A stretch of DNA of 64,000 nucleotides. It comes from Daejeonella oryzae DSM 19973. Its GTDB lineage: Bacteria > Bacteroidota > Bacteroidia > Sphingobacteriales > Sphingobacteriaceae. The DNA is taken from NCBI RefSeq assembly GCF_000422945.1, contig NZ_AUHA01000003.1:676940-740939 (forward strand). The letters are read 5' to 3'. A model generated the notes under the pieces. That model did not search any database. It was not told where the DNA came from and worked only from the letters and a program-made list of their open reading frames with translations. The position numbers were made by a program, and so were the translations under genes. Within the stretch, counting starts at the first letter, position 1. Each line of letters starts with the position of its first letter. This document shows positions 17,894-26,692 of this stretch, piece after piece.

Positions 17894-20731
17894 ATGCGCT
17901 GCTTTTTATTTGTTGTTCTATTCATTTCTGTAAACCTGACAGCTAATTCACAGTCAAAAAAACCTCTTGATCATTCTGTTTACGATTCCTGGCAAAGTAT
18001 ATCTTCAGAACGGATAAGTAATAACGGACATTGGGTTTTGTACTCAGTTACTCCTCAGGAGGGTGACGCTTTACTGCGTATTACCAATTTAAAATCCAAG
18101 TCATCGGTACAGATTCCCCGGGTAAACTCAGCAGAATTCACCCAGAATTCGAAATATGCGGTATTTATGATCAAGCCTTTTTTTAAGGATACCCGTCAGG
18201 CTAAAATTAAAAAGAAAAAAGCCGATGATATGCCAAAAGACAGTCTCGGAATTTTATCATTAGGTAGTACTAATGTTTGGAAGGCTCCCCGAATTAAATC
18301 CTATTTAATTCCTGAGAATTCATCAGAGTATATTGTTTATTTAAAGGATATTTCAATCGCGGATTCTATTTCCAAAAAATCAGGAGCAGCTAAAAAAGAT
18401 GATGATTATTTTTTTGCGGATGAAGAACCTGCGGCTTCAAAACAAAAAGATGGTACCGAGCTGGTTCTGCGAAATTTAAACACCGGAACTGAGCGAATCT
18501 TTAACTATGTAACAGATTATTCTATCAGTAAAAATGGAAAAAACCTGGCGTTTGTAAGTACAGGTTCAAAAAAAGACAGCGTTAATAAACCCGGTTTATA
18601 TTTCTATGATATTGCTGAAGAAAAACTCTTAAAAATAAGCTCGGGCAAAGGTCAGTACAAAAACCTTGCTTTTGATGAGGACGGAGATCAGCTTGCTTTT
18701 TTATCAGAAAAGGCACCCGAAAAAACCTTGCAGAAATTTTATAAGCTGTATTATTTTACTGCTTTGCAGGATAGCGCAACCATTATTGCAGATCAAAAAA
18801 CTGAAGGCATTCCTCTTAACTGGAGCGTAAGCGGAGATGGGAAAGTCTATTTCAGTAAAAACGGTCAGAAACTTTATTTTGGAACTGCTCCCATTCAATT
18901 GCCCAAAGACACCACTATTGTTGATTTCGAGGTAGCTAAGGTTGATGTGTGGAATTATAAAGATGATTATCTGCAACCTATGCAGCTTAAAAATCTGGAG
19001 AAAAATCTTAAAAGAAACTACCTGGCAGTGCTTTATCCTAAAGCAGGTTCAAAAAAAATCATTCAGTTAGGGGATGAGAAATTGCCGGATATTCAAATTG
19101 CTGACGAGGGAAATGCAGAATATGCCATGGCCGAAACCGATTTTGGGAACCGAATAGAAATGCAATGGACTGGTGGAACTTTACAGAATATTTACGTGGT
19201 TTCAACAATTGATGGAAGCCGAAAAATGATTGCTGAAAATGTTCGTGGTAATTCCAGTATTTCGCCAAAAGGAAATTATGTAGCCTGGTATAACCGGATA
19301 GATAAAAACTGGTATGCCTACTCAATATCAGAAAAAAAACAGATCCAGTTAAATACCGGGCTCAATATTCAATTTTATAATGAAGAAAATGATGTTCCTG
19401 ATGAACCGTACCCTTACGGAGTTGCAACCTGGACAAAGGACGACAAAAATGTATTGATTTATGACCGTTATGATATCTGGAGTTTTGATCCTGCAAACGG
19501 CCGAAGTATTAATTTAACCAACGGAATTGGCCGCGAACAGAAAATAACTTTTCGATATACCACCTTAGATCCCAAGGAAAAATTTATCGACAGCAGGCAA
19601 GCCATTTATCTGCAAGCCTTTGATAATATTAGTAAAAAACACGGCTGGTATAAAAAGAATATATCAAATTCCAAAAATCCTCAATTACTGGTCATGACGG
19701 GTTACAGTTATTCCCGGCCGGAAAAAGCTAAGGATGCTGATATTCTTGTTTATGAAAAATCAAACTACACAGCTTCACCAGATCTGTACGTTTCAAATGG
19801 ATTTAAGCAGGAAGTTAAGTTAAGCTCAATAAACCAGCAGCAAAGCAATTATAACTGGGGTACAGCAGAACTGGTTAAATGGAATACACCCAAAGGCTAT
19901 AAGTCAGAAGGCATTTTATATAAACCCGAAAATTTTGATCCAACGAAAAAATATCCAATGATCGTTTACTTTTACGAGAAATTATCTGACGGATTATATA
20001 ACTACCATGCCCCGGCTCCTACTCCGTCCCGGTTAAATATTTCATTTTTCGTAAGTAACGGCTATTTGGTTTTTGCACCGGATATTAGTTATGAAGCAGG
20101 ATATCCGGGAAAATCAGCCGAAGAATTTATTAATTCCGGAGTGGAAGAATTAAAGAAAAATACGTGGGTCGACGGAACAAAAATTGGCATCCAGGGACAA
20201 AGCTGGGGAGGTTATCAGGTTGCACATTTAATTACTCGCACAAATATGTACGCGGCTGCATGGGCCGGAGCTCCGGTTGTAAACATGACTTCGGCATACG
20301 GTGGCATCCGCTGGGAAAGTGGCATGAACAGGCAGTTTCAATATGAACGCACCCAGAGCCGGATAGGCGCTACACTCTGGGAAAAACCTGAATTGTATAT
20401 CGAGAATTCTCCTTTATTTCACTTTCCGAAAGTAAATACCCCGGTGGTTATAATGGCAAATGATGCCGATGGAGCTGTGCCCTGGTATCAGGGAATAGAA
20501 ATGTTTACCGGCCTGCGCCGATTAGGAAAACCGGTTTGGATGCTGAATTATAATAATGAAGCTCATAACCTTGTTTTACGCCAAAACAGAAAAGATATTC
20601 AGATTCGCGAACAACAATTTTTTGATCATTACCTGAAAGGCAAGCCTGCTCCTGCCTGGATGGAAAAAGGAGTTCCGGCCACCGAAAAAGGTAAGAATTG
20701 GGGTTTTGAAATACCAGCTTCGGTTAATTAA
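17894..20731 (+). CDS. S9 family (prolyl oligopeptidase-type) serine peptidase
   Basis: This 945-residue secreted peptidase has a signal peptide (RCFLFVVLFISVNLTANSQ), an N-terminal beta-propeller-like region of about 630 residues, and a C-terminal alpha/beta hydrolase. The nucleophile lies in GQSWGGYQ (Ser near residue 770), the Asp in MANDADGAVPW and the His in NNEAHNLV. Long Bacteroidota members of this family act as periplasmic oligopeptidases. The segment KIKKKKADDMPKD and the nearby DDDYFFADEE stretch are low-complexity insertions in the propeller. The next gene, also a peptidase, starts 28 bases later and is probably in the same operon. Confidence 0.88.
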   Translation: MRCFLFVVLFISVNLTANSQSKKPLDHSVYDSWQSISSERISNNGHWVLYSVTPQEGDALLRITNLKSKSSVQIPRVNSAEFTQNSKYAVFMIKPFFKDTRQAKIKKKKADDMPKDSLGILSLGSTNVWKAPRIKSYLIPENSSEYIVYLKDISIADSISKKSGAAKKDDDYFFADEEPAASKQKDGTELVLRNLNTGTERIFNYVTDYSISKNGKNLAFVSTGSKKDSVNKPGLYFYDIAEEKLLKISSGKGQYKNLAFDEDGDQLAFLSEKAPEKTLQKFYKLYYFTALQDSATIIADQKTEGIPLNWSVSGDGKVYFSKNGQKLYFGTAPIQLPKDTTIVDFEVAKVDVWNYKDDYLQPMQLKNLEKNLKRNYLAVLYPKAGSKKIIQLGDEKLPDIQIADEGNAEYAMAETDFGNRIEMQWTGGTLQNIYVVSTIDGSRKMIAENVRGNSSISPKGNYVAWYNRIDKNWYAYSISEKKQIQLNTGLNIQFYNEENDVPDEPYPYGVATWTKDDKNVLIYDRYDIWSFDPANGRSINLTNGIGREQKITFRYTTLDPKEKFIDSRQAIYLQAFDNISKKHGWYKKNISNSKNPQLLVMTGYSYSRPEKAKDADILVYEKSNYTASPDLYVSNGFKQEVKLSSINQQQSNYNWGTAELVKWNTPKGYKSEGILYKPENFDPTKKYPMIVYFYEKLSDGLYNYHAPAPTPSRLNISFFVSNGYLVFAPDISYEAGYPGKSAEEFINSGVEELKKNTWVDGTKIGIQGQSWGGYQVAHLITRTNMYAAAWAGAPVVNMTSAYGGIRWESGMNRQFQYERTQSRIGATLWEKPELYIENSPLFHFPKVNTPVVIMANDADGAVPWYQGIEMFTGLRRLGKPVWMLNYNNEAHNLVLRQNRKDIQIREQQFFDHYLKGKPAPAWMEKGVPATEKGKNWGFEIPASVN

Positions 20732-20759
20732 TATCTGAGTTTACATAAACCTGTCAGAA

Positions 20760-21947
20760 ATGGATTTATTAAAAGACATTCAGAAATACCAGGAACATAG
20801 TATCAGTAACCGTTTTTTTAAACATACGGAAGTACAGATTCTGCTGAATAACCTAAACTCTGAAAAGTTTATCTTAACACAGATCGGACATTCTGCAGAA
20901 GGAAGAGCCATTCATCTGGTAAAATATGGAAAAGGTGCAACACGAATATTTTTGTGGAGCCAGATGCATGGAGATGAGGCCACAGCGACCATGGCTTTGT
21001 TTGATCTCTTCAACTTCCTGGAGGCAGATGATGAACAGGGTGAATTGAGAAATTCTATATCTAACAACTGCACATTATACATTCTGCCAATGGTTAATCC
21101 GGATGGAGCAGAATATTTTACCCGCCGCAATGCCCAGGGAATTGACATTAACCGGGATTTCAACAAAAGGCAATCACCGGAAGCCATTATTTTAGCTGAA
21201 ACCCGTGATCAGATAAATCCACATTTTGGCTTTAATTTGCATGATCAGAGCACTATTTGGTCGGCAGGAAAAAGTGGAAATCCGGCAACAATTTCCGTTC
21301 TGGCACCTGCTTTTGATGCTGAACTGACTGTAAACGATACCCGCTTAAAAGCGATGAACGTAATCACGCTGATTAATGAAGAGCTGCAAAAAATCATTCC
21401 TGGTCATGTAGGCCGTTTTAATGATGAATATGAACCCCGGGCATTTGGAGATAATTTTCAGGCTCTGGGAACCAGTACCATTTTAATTGAAGCGGGCGGA
21501 TACGCTGATGATTCAGAGAAACAATTCATCCGGAAAATATTTTTCAAAGCCATTTTAAAAGGACTGGAAGTCATTGCCGCAAACAACAATTTCAATAATA
21601 TAACATCATCTTATTTTTCAATACCTGAGAATGAGAAGCTGCATTTTCAAACCCTTATAAAAAATTGCTTACTAACACAAAGTAACATTCATTATACTGC
21701 AGATATCGGATTAATAGCAATTGAAGAAATTGCCGAAGATTTAAAATCAGTTACTTATACCTATGTCGTGGAAGACATGGGTGATCTGGAGGGCTTTAAT
21801 GGTTACGAGATGATGGATGCAAGCGGACTACAGATCACGTTAATTAAGCCATTAATCTGCGGACAAAATGCAGATTTTGTAATCCGGGACGGCATGACTA
21901 CAATTTTATGCATCGAGAATGGCCGGATTACTGACAAAAACTTCTAA
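20760..21947 (+). CDS. M14 family zinc carboxypeptidase
   Basis: This 395-residue protein has an N-terminal M14 domain. The zinc ligands are H70 and E73 in SQMHGDEAT and a third His in NLHDQS. The substrate-binding NPDGAEYFTRRNAQGIDINRDF is typical, and the catalytic Glu is in ILIEAGGY. No signal peptide is evident, so it is probably cytoplasmic. The last 120 residues are a separate unrecognised domain. Lying just after the S9 peptidase, it may act with it in stepwise peptide degradation. It is followed 34 bases later by the nucleoside-recognition gene. Confidence 0.85.
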   Translation: MDLLKDIQKYQEHSISNRFFKHTEVQILLNNLNSEKFILTQIGHSAEGRAIHLVKYGKGATRIFLWSQMHGDEATATMALFDLFNFLEADDEQGELRNSISNNCTLYILPMVNPDGAEYFTRRNAQGIDINRDFNKRQSPEAIILAETRDQINPHFGFNLHDQSTIWSAGKSGNPATISVLAPAFDAELTVNDTRLKAMNVITLINEELQKIIPGHVGRFNDEYEPRAFGDNFQALGTSTILIEAGGYADDSEKQFIRKIFFKAILKGLEVIAANNNFNNITSSYFSIPENEKLHFQTLIKNCLLTQSNIHYTADIGLIAIEEIAEDLKSVTYTYVVEDMGDLEGFNGYEMMDASGLQITLIKPLICGQNADFVIRDGMTTILCIENGRITDKNF

Positions 21948-21981
21948 ATTCAGCGATTCTTAATTCCATCAGTTTTCATAT

Positions 21982-23226
21982 ATGGCCCTTAATTACGTTT
22001 GGATTGCTTTTTTTCTTATTGCCTTTGTTGTTGCACTTATAAAATTAATTTTTTTCGGAGATACCGGTATTTTTATTGCAGTCGTAAACGGCATGTTCGA
22101 TAGCGCCAAAACAGGCGCAGAAATCTCATTAGGTCTGGTTGGTATCATGACCTTCTGGCTTGGTATTATGAAAGTGGGTGAAAAAGCCGGAATGATCAGT
22201 TTATTCGCCCGTGGCGTGGGTCCATTCTTCAGCAGACTTTTTCCCGGAGTTCCAAAAAATCATCCCGCCAACGGTTCTGTAATAATGAACTTTTCGGCAA
22301 ATATGCTTGGATTGGATAATGCCGCTACCCCGGTAGGTCTTAAAGCTATGAAAGAACTGCAGGAATTAAATCCTGTGAAAGACACCGCCAGTAATGCCCA
22401 GATTATGTTTCTGGTTCTTAATACCGCCGGTCTTACGCTGATTCCTACATCTGTTATTGCCTTGCGGATGGCCAATGGAGCAGCCAATCCGGCTGATATT
22501 TTTATCCCATCTCTGATAGGTACTTTCATTTCATTTACATCCGGAATGATTGCAGTAGCATTTTTTCAAAAGATCAATTTATTCAAATTACCCATTCTTA
22601 TATTTTTTGGAAGCTTTCTGGCCATGATGGCCGGTTTGTATTTCTGGTTGGGCAATCTTCCCCCGGATCAGATACAGGTATTTGCCGGCTTAATCGGAGG
22701 AGTAATCATATTCTCAATAATCGCTTTGTTTATAGCATTCGGAGCTTCTAAAAAGATCAACGTATACGAAGCATTTATTGATGGAGCCAAAGAAGGCTTT
22801 TCTACCTCCATTATGATCATTCCTTTTCTGATAGCTATACTGGTTGCTATAAGTGCTTTCAGAACTACAGGCTGCATGGATTATATAGTGAACGCAATTG
22901 GAGCACTGGCAGCTTTATGCGGGCTGGATACCGCCTTTGTTCCCGCCTTGCCTGTTGGATTAATGAAAACTTTAAGCGGCGGCGGAGCCCGTGGTTTAAT
23001 GGTGGACGTAATGAAAACATATGGTGCAGATTCCTTTCAGGGACGGCTTGCCAGTATTATTCAGGGATCTACAGAAACCACATTTTATGTTCTGGCTGTA
23101 TATTTCGGTTCTGTTGGTATTAAAAAACCCCGTTATGCATTAATCTGTGGTCTTATTGCTGATATGGTGGGCTTAATTGCTGCTATTATTTTAGCGTATA
23201 TGTTTTTTGGTCACACCATAAAATAA
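21982..23226 (+). CDS. Nucleoside-recognition (Gate) domain membrane protein, SpmA-SpmB fusion type
   Basis: This 414-residue polytopic membrane protein contains two Gate domains: the first has FDSAKTGAEISLGLVGIMTFWLGIMKVGEKAG and NFSANMLGLDNAATPVGLKAM, the second DGAKEGFSTSIMIIPFLIAIL and LSGGGARGLM. This corresponds to the Bacillus spore-maturation proteins SpmA and SpmB joined in one chain, a frequent arrangement in non-sporulating Bacteroidota. The transported or sensed molecule is unknown. The tight same-strand spacing suggests an operon with the two peptidases upstream, so a role in handling their products is possible but unproven. Confidence 0.85.
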   Translation: MALNYVWIAFFLIAFVVALIKLIFFGDTGIFIAVVNGMFDSAKTGAEISLGLVGIMTFWLGIMKVGEKAGMISLFARGVGPFFSRLFPGVPKNHPANGSVIMNFSANMLGLDNAATPVGLKAMKELQELNPVKDTASNAQIMFLVLNTAGLTLIPTSVIALRMANGAANPADIFIPSLIGTFISFTSGMIAVAFFQKINLFKLPILIFFGSFLAMMAGLYFWLGNLPPDQIQVFAGLIGGVIIFSIIALFIAFGASKKINVYEAFIDGAKEGFSTSIMIIPFLIAILVAISAFRTTGCMDYIVNAIGALAALCGLDTAFVPALPVGLMKTLSGGGARGLMVDVMKTYGADSFQGRLASIIQGSTETTFYVLAVYFGSVGIKKPRYALICGLIADMVGLIAAIILAYMFFGHTIK

Positions 23227-23333
23227 CAGGATCAATACTATATCTTTATACGAATGCAATATTATTCTTAATGTTTTAGCACATCAAACATTGGCCTGAT
23301 TATCACGTTATAGTATGACCTAACCCAATTAAT

Positions 23334-23876
23334 ATGGAAATTCCTGCTCCAACCATTTTGCGATTTTCATCTCAGTATAAGATTATTAAATATTATATCG
23401 ACGGACTTCCTCCGGAAGCAATTTATTCACGTTTTTCGGAAGAGAAATTTTCAATTCACGAAAGCATAGCTTATTTGTGCCGGTATCAGTATATTTTTTT
23501 AAGCCGCTTAAAGAAAATATCTCAGGAAGTTAATCCCTTTTTTGAGATTTACAGTCCCGAGGATGATTCAGAATTTTGCTTTACTGCTGCTAAAACCAGT
23601 GGATCATTACTTCATGAAATATACCGTGTACGGGATGAAATGATTCAAATAATCAGCAAATTAAGCAGCGAACAATTCGGACGTTTCGGCACACATGCCA
23701 TTCTTGGAAAAATGAATCTCACCCAGTGGATAGAGTTTTTCTTATTACATGAATCCAATCAACTTTTTAAAATCTTTAAATCTGCAGGTAGCTTTTGGTC
23801 CTTCGGGAACCAATACCAGGATAAGGTTATTAATCTTCCCAGGTACCAGAGTCAGGTAGATGAGCTTGCAGGTTAA
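23334..23876 (+). CDS. DinB-like four-helix protein
   Basis: This 180-residue protein has the DinB/YfiT-like layout: IKYYIDGLPPEAIYSRFSEEKFSIHESIAYLCRYQYIFLSRL, a middle helix with EIYRVRDEMIQIISKL, and MNLTQWIEFFLLHESNQLFKIF near the end with a His. In DinB-superfamily proteins three His residues bind a metal; here the positions fit only partly. The function is unknown. It has its own terminator at 23898-23930. Confidence 0.65.
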   Translation: MEIPAPTILRFSSQYKIIKYYIDGLPPEAIYSRFSEEKFSIHESIAYLCRYQYIFLSRLKKISQEVNPFFEIYSPEDDSEFCFTAAKTSGSLLHEIYRVRDEMIQIISKLSSEQFGRFGTHAILGKMNLTQWIEFFLLHESNQLFKIFKSAGSFWSFGNQYQDKVINLPRYQSQVDELAG

Positions 23877-23897
23877 ATTCGGTTGCTTTTTTTGGGG

Positions 23898-23930
23898 AGC
23901 CATTTCAATTAATTGAGATGGCTTTATTAT
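23898..23930 (+). terminator. Intrinsic terminator after the DinB-like gene
   Basis: AGCCATTTCAATT / AATTGAGATGGCT is a near-perfect inverted repeat followed by a T-rich stretch, 21 bases after the stop codon. Confidence 0.8.
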
Positions 23931-23954
23931 TTTACACTATTATATAATTAAATT

Positions 23955-24377
23955 ATGGTTGATCATTGTGCAGGTGCTGCATGTGCTATTGTTGAAACAG
24001 GTAAAGATCATTATCGTACAGAAATACATGCCGATGGCCATGTAATAATCTCTGATGAACCTGTTGAATTGGGCGGTAAAAATGAAGGTATTAATCCAAC
24101 ACTATTATTACTTGCCAGTTTAGGAAGCTGCACCTCCATTACATTAAGAATGTATGCTGACAGAAAAAACTGGCCAATTGATAAGATACGGGTCGAACTA
24201 TATTTAGACGTAGTAAAAAGCGAATTACAGCAAACTACGTTCATTAAAAGACACATTCATTTTGAAGGAGACATTACAGAAGAACAAAAAAGCAGGTTAT
24301 TGGATATAGCAGACAAGTGTCCTTTGCATAAAGTTATGACTAACCCCATTGTAATAAGTACAAATATTTTAGATTAA
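23955..24377 (+). CDS. OsmC family protein
   Basis: This 140-residue protein belongs to the OsmC/Ohr family of thiol peroxidases and related proteins. The two redox cysteines are in LASLGSCTSITLRMYA and ADKCPLHKVMTNPI, in the context typical of the OsmC-like (YhfA) branch. It would detoxify organic hydroperoxides in the cytoplasm, though many OsmC-like proteins are uncharacterised. It is the last ordinary chromosomal protein gene before tRNA-Arg and the mobile element. Confidence 0.85.
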   Translation: MVDHCAGAACAIVETGKDHYRTEIHADGHVIISDEPVELGGKNEGINPTLLLLASLGSCTSITLRMYADRKNWPIDKIRVELYLDVVKSELQQTTFIKRHIHFEGDITEEQKSRLLDIADKCPLHKVMTNPIVISTNILD

Positions 24378-24470
24378 CCTGCCATTATTCAACTTTAACA
24401 TACTGACAGTAAAACAATTAAATAATAGTGTGTAAAATATGTTGCTTGTATTTGCGGTTTAACGATGTTT

Positions 24471-26096
24471 TTATACTTTTGTGCCGTTGATGCACCCATA
24501 GCTCAGCTGGATAGAGCAACGGTTTTCTAAACCGTAGGTCATAGGTTCGAATCCTATTGGGTGTACAAATCCGGATTGGTTACGATTCTTCGTTCTAATT
24601 CGGATTTTTTTTGCATCTAACTGTCTGTTTATCTGATAGATAAGAAGGGCTGCTTCATTGATTTTATTGGTTCGATGTTGTGTTCCGTCATAACTCCATT
24701 TTTCAGTAAATATCGAACCAATTATATCACGTTTAGCTCCATTATCTGCATTAAGGTACAATAAATCAAGGTTTTCAAGCTTTTCTAAAGCTTTATTAGA
24801 GAGTTCATCTATTTCAATAGTTTCCTTCCCTTGATTGATTAAATCATTTAATTTAGCTTCAAATTTTAATATCGTTTCCTCTGCTTCTTTTCTGATGGAC
24901 TTGTAATCTATAGGTTCAATGGCTTCTCTCAAAAGCAATTCTCTGGCTTTAGTAATCCGGTTATTATTTTCGGTAATCTTTGATATCAACCGCTTACGTT
25001 CCTCCTGCTGATAACTTCTATCATCTTTAAAAAGGTCAATAATTACTTCTTTATAAAGTTCAGATATTCCAGGCCTGGGAATAAATTTTTTTAGCTCAAG
25101 AACAAAAGCTGTGTTTACTTTTTCTGCTTGTAGCCTCCACCCACAAACAGAAAGACAGTGGTAGTAATAATAATATTGATTACGTCCTTTCGAAGCGCTC
25201 CCTGTAAGAACGCGATTACATTTTGGACACTTTAAAAAGCCCCTCAAAGGTAATCTATCATGTGAAACAATAGCAATACCTTTTTGAACCTGGCCTCTTT
25301 GTCTGCCATTCAATAAATCCTGAATATCATAAAATAATGATTCCGAAATTAAAGGTTCATGCGTTCCTTGTACTAAATAAGACTCCTCATTATTGTATGC
25401 TGATATTTTTATCTTTCCATAATAACAAACGTTTCGTAATGCATTCCAAAAGCTGTTTAAACTACACGATAATCCCTGCTCTCTAGCCATTTTCCAAACC
25501 TCTTTTGTGCAATAAGGCCCATCGACTATTTTTTTAAATGCCCACTTGATGTAAGTGGCCTGAGGTTCAGAAATAGCTATATATTTTTTACCATCTTCAT
25601 TAACCTTATTTATATAACCAGGAGGAGCGGTCCCCATCCAGCGTCCTTCCTTTTTTGCCTGCCGCATCCCATGCTTAACATTCAGCGCTCTTCTATCATT
25701 TTCTATTTCAGGTGCAGTAAGATAAACAGCAAGCATCATTTTATTTTCCGGAATGTTCAAATTCAGGGGTTGTTCAATCGCCTGCGGTTCCACTCCGTTT
25801 TTACGAAGAATGCTTATCATTTGATATGCGTCGCTGGCATTTCTGCTAAATCTATCCCATTTTGTAAATAGCAATAATTGCGATTTACCTTTATGTTTTT
25901 TTAGTTGGGTAAGAAATTTTATCCATTGAGGCCTTTGAAAGGTTTTTGCTGAATGATCTTCAAAAATAATATCTCGAACTATTATAGAATTTATCTCACA
26001 ATATTTAGTCAGTACATCCTTTTGGTCCCTTTGAGAATATCCTTTATCAGCCTGCTCTTCAGTGCTTACACGAATATATAAATCAGCGATTTTCAT
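24471..26096 (-). CDS. Large serine recombinase (resolvase/recombinase/zinc ribbon), tail reads into tRNA-Arg
   Basis: This 541-residue site-specific recombinase probably integrates and excises the element. The resolvase domain starts ADLYIRVSTEEQ with catalytic Ser11; RPQWIKFL and FTKWDRFSRNASDA follow. A Recombinase domain is at about 150-270 (AKKEGRWMGTAPPGYI), a zinc ribbon LKCPKCNRVLTG...CLSVCGW at about 275-310, and a coiled-coil region with many Lys and Glu follows. The last 30 residues (PIGFEPMTYGLENR onwards) are the reverse translation of tRNA-Arg, so the functional C-terminus probably ends near KNRNQS. A 52-residue gene lies five bases upstream and is probably co-transcribed. Confidence 0.92.
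   Translation of the reverse strand: MKIADLYIRVSTEEQADKGYSQRDQKDVLTKYCEINSIIVRDIIFEDHSAKTFQRPQWIKFLTQLKKHKGKSQLLLFTKWDRFSRNASDAYQMISILRKNGVEPQAIEQPLNLNIPENKMMLAVYLTAPEIENDRRALNVKHGMRQAKKEGRWMGTAPPGYINKVNEDGKKYIAISEPQATYIKWAFKKIVDGPYCTKEVWKMAREQGLSCSLNSFWNALRNVCYYGKIKISAYNNEESYLVQGTHEPLISESLFYDIQDLLNGRQRGQVQKGIAIVSHDRLPLRGFLKCPKCNRVLTGSASKGRNQYYYYYHCLSVCGWRLQAEKVNTAFVLELKKFIPRPGISELYKEVIIDLFKDDRSYQQEERKRLISKITENNNRITKARELLLREAIEPIDYKSIRKEAEETILKFEAKLNDLINQGKETIEIDELSNKALEKLENLDLLYLNADNGAKRDIIGSIFTEKWSYDGTQHRTNKINEAALLIYQINRQLDAKKIRIRTKNRNQSGFVHPIGFEPMTYGLENRCSIQLSYGCINGTKV
24492..24565 (+). tRNA. tRNA-Arg (anticodon TCT)
   Basis: A complete cloverleaf can be folded. The acceptor GCACCCA pairs with TGGGTGT (G1-U72 wobble), the D-arm is GCTC...GAGC, the anticodon arm is ACGGT-TTTCTAA-ACCGT with anticodon TCT, and the T-arm is ATAGG-TTCGAAT-CCTAT. 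The discriminator base is A and CCA is not encoded. It decodes AGA. The 3' half is the probable attachment site of the serine-recombinase element that begins directly behind it. Confidence 0.97.
24541..24600. other. Probable attachment-site junction of the mobile element
   Basis: The reading frame of the serine recombinase runs from the element into the tRNA-Arg 3' end, giving a tail that is only the antisense translation of the tRNA. This shows that the element joins the chromosome close to the tRNA 3' end, within roughly these bases. A second copy of the tRNA 3' sequence marking the other end was not found in the window. The exact core is not defined. Confidence 0.5.
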
Positions 26097-26101
26097 ATTT
26101 A

Positions 26102-26260
26102 CTATTTTTTAACGTATTGATTAACAGCTAATTTAGCAAATTTATACATAATACTTAAAATATATTCTGCATCTTTCAATGTCACTATTGTTCCATGGTT
26201 TTTCAAAATTTCCATAGCTTTTTCAGGTGTAACTGTTCTTTTTTCATTTATCATTTTCAT
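26102..26260 (-). CDS. Small protein upstream of the serine recombinase
   Basis: This is a 52-residue, mostly helical protein (EKRTVTPEKAMEILKNHGTI, then LKDAEYILSIMYKFAKLAV, ending VNQYVKK). Its stop codon is five bases before the recombinase ATG, and an AAAGAGA-type purine stretch precedes its own ATG. The tight coupling suggests a partner or directionality factor for the recombinase, but that is inference; I do not know a named family. The length and composition look genuinely coding. Confidence 0.6.
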   Translation of the reverse strand: MKMINEKRTVTPEKAMEILKNHGTIVTLKDAEYILSIMYKFAKLAVNQYVKK

Positions 26261-26692
26261 CTCTTTTCTTTAAAAAAGAAACAAAACTGGTTTATTTAAC
26301 AAGTTACTTTTAACACCATCAAAGGACTGTTGTATATTTAGTTATAGATTATTTAACGATTAATTACCAGGATTCTACAGACCTTACTGTAAAGCGCAGA
26401 ACAACTATACTTTGGTTTAGTGGAATTATGTTTATAATGGAATAGTTGCAACCTATGGAGGATTAAATACTACCCAGAAATTTATATGAACCAACAAATA
26501 AAAAGCAAATTCCTGGCAAGTCAGGTTTATGTAAACCTGATATTATTTTAAAATGCTGAGCATTTTTTGAAGAATCTGTCAAAAATCCCCAACCCACACA
26601 GATCCTACCAAAACATATTTTGGCAGAACATTATTAAAAGAAAATTATGTATTATCTATTTATAACCAGACTTTTTTTTACAGAGCCTGTCT
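26261..26692. other. Intergenic stretch with hairpin and coding-like remnant
   Basis: No intact gene is seen. CAGGTTTA-TG-TAAACCTG at 26522-26539 is a perfect hairpin followed by ATATTATTTT. Upstream of it, plus-strand codons around 26380-26490 read like protein (PGFYRPYCKAQNNYTLV, a TAG, then WNYVYNGIVATYGGLNTTQK), which may be a decayed gene. Otherwise it is AT-rich DNA between the recombinase operon and the end of the biotin operon. Confidence 0.35.

Noticed and set aside
26522..26549. Terminator of the biotin operon
   Set aside because: The hairpin is perfect, but the minus strand after it lacks a T-run; its T-rich side is on the plus strand, where no gene precedes it.
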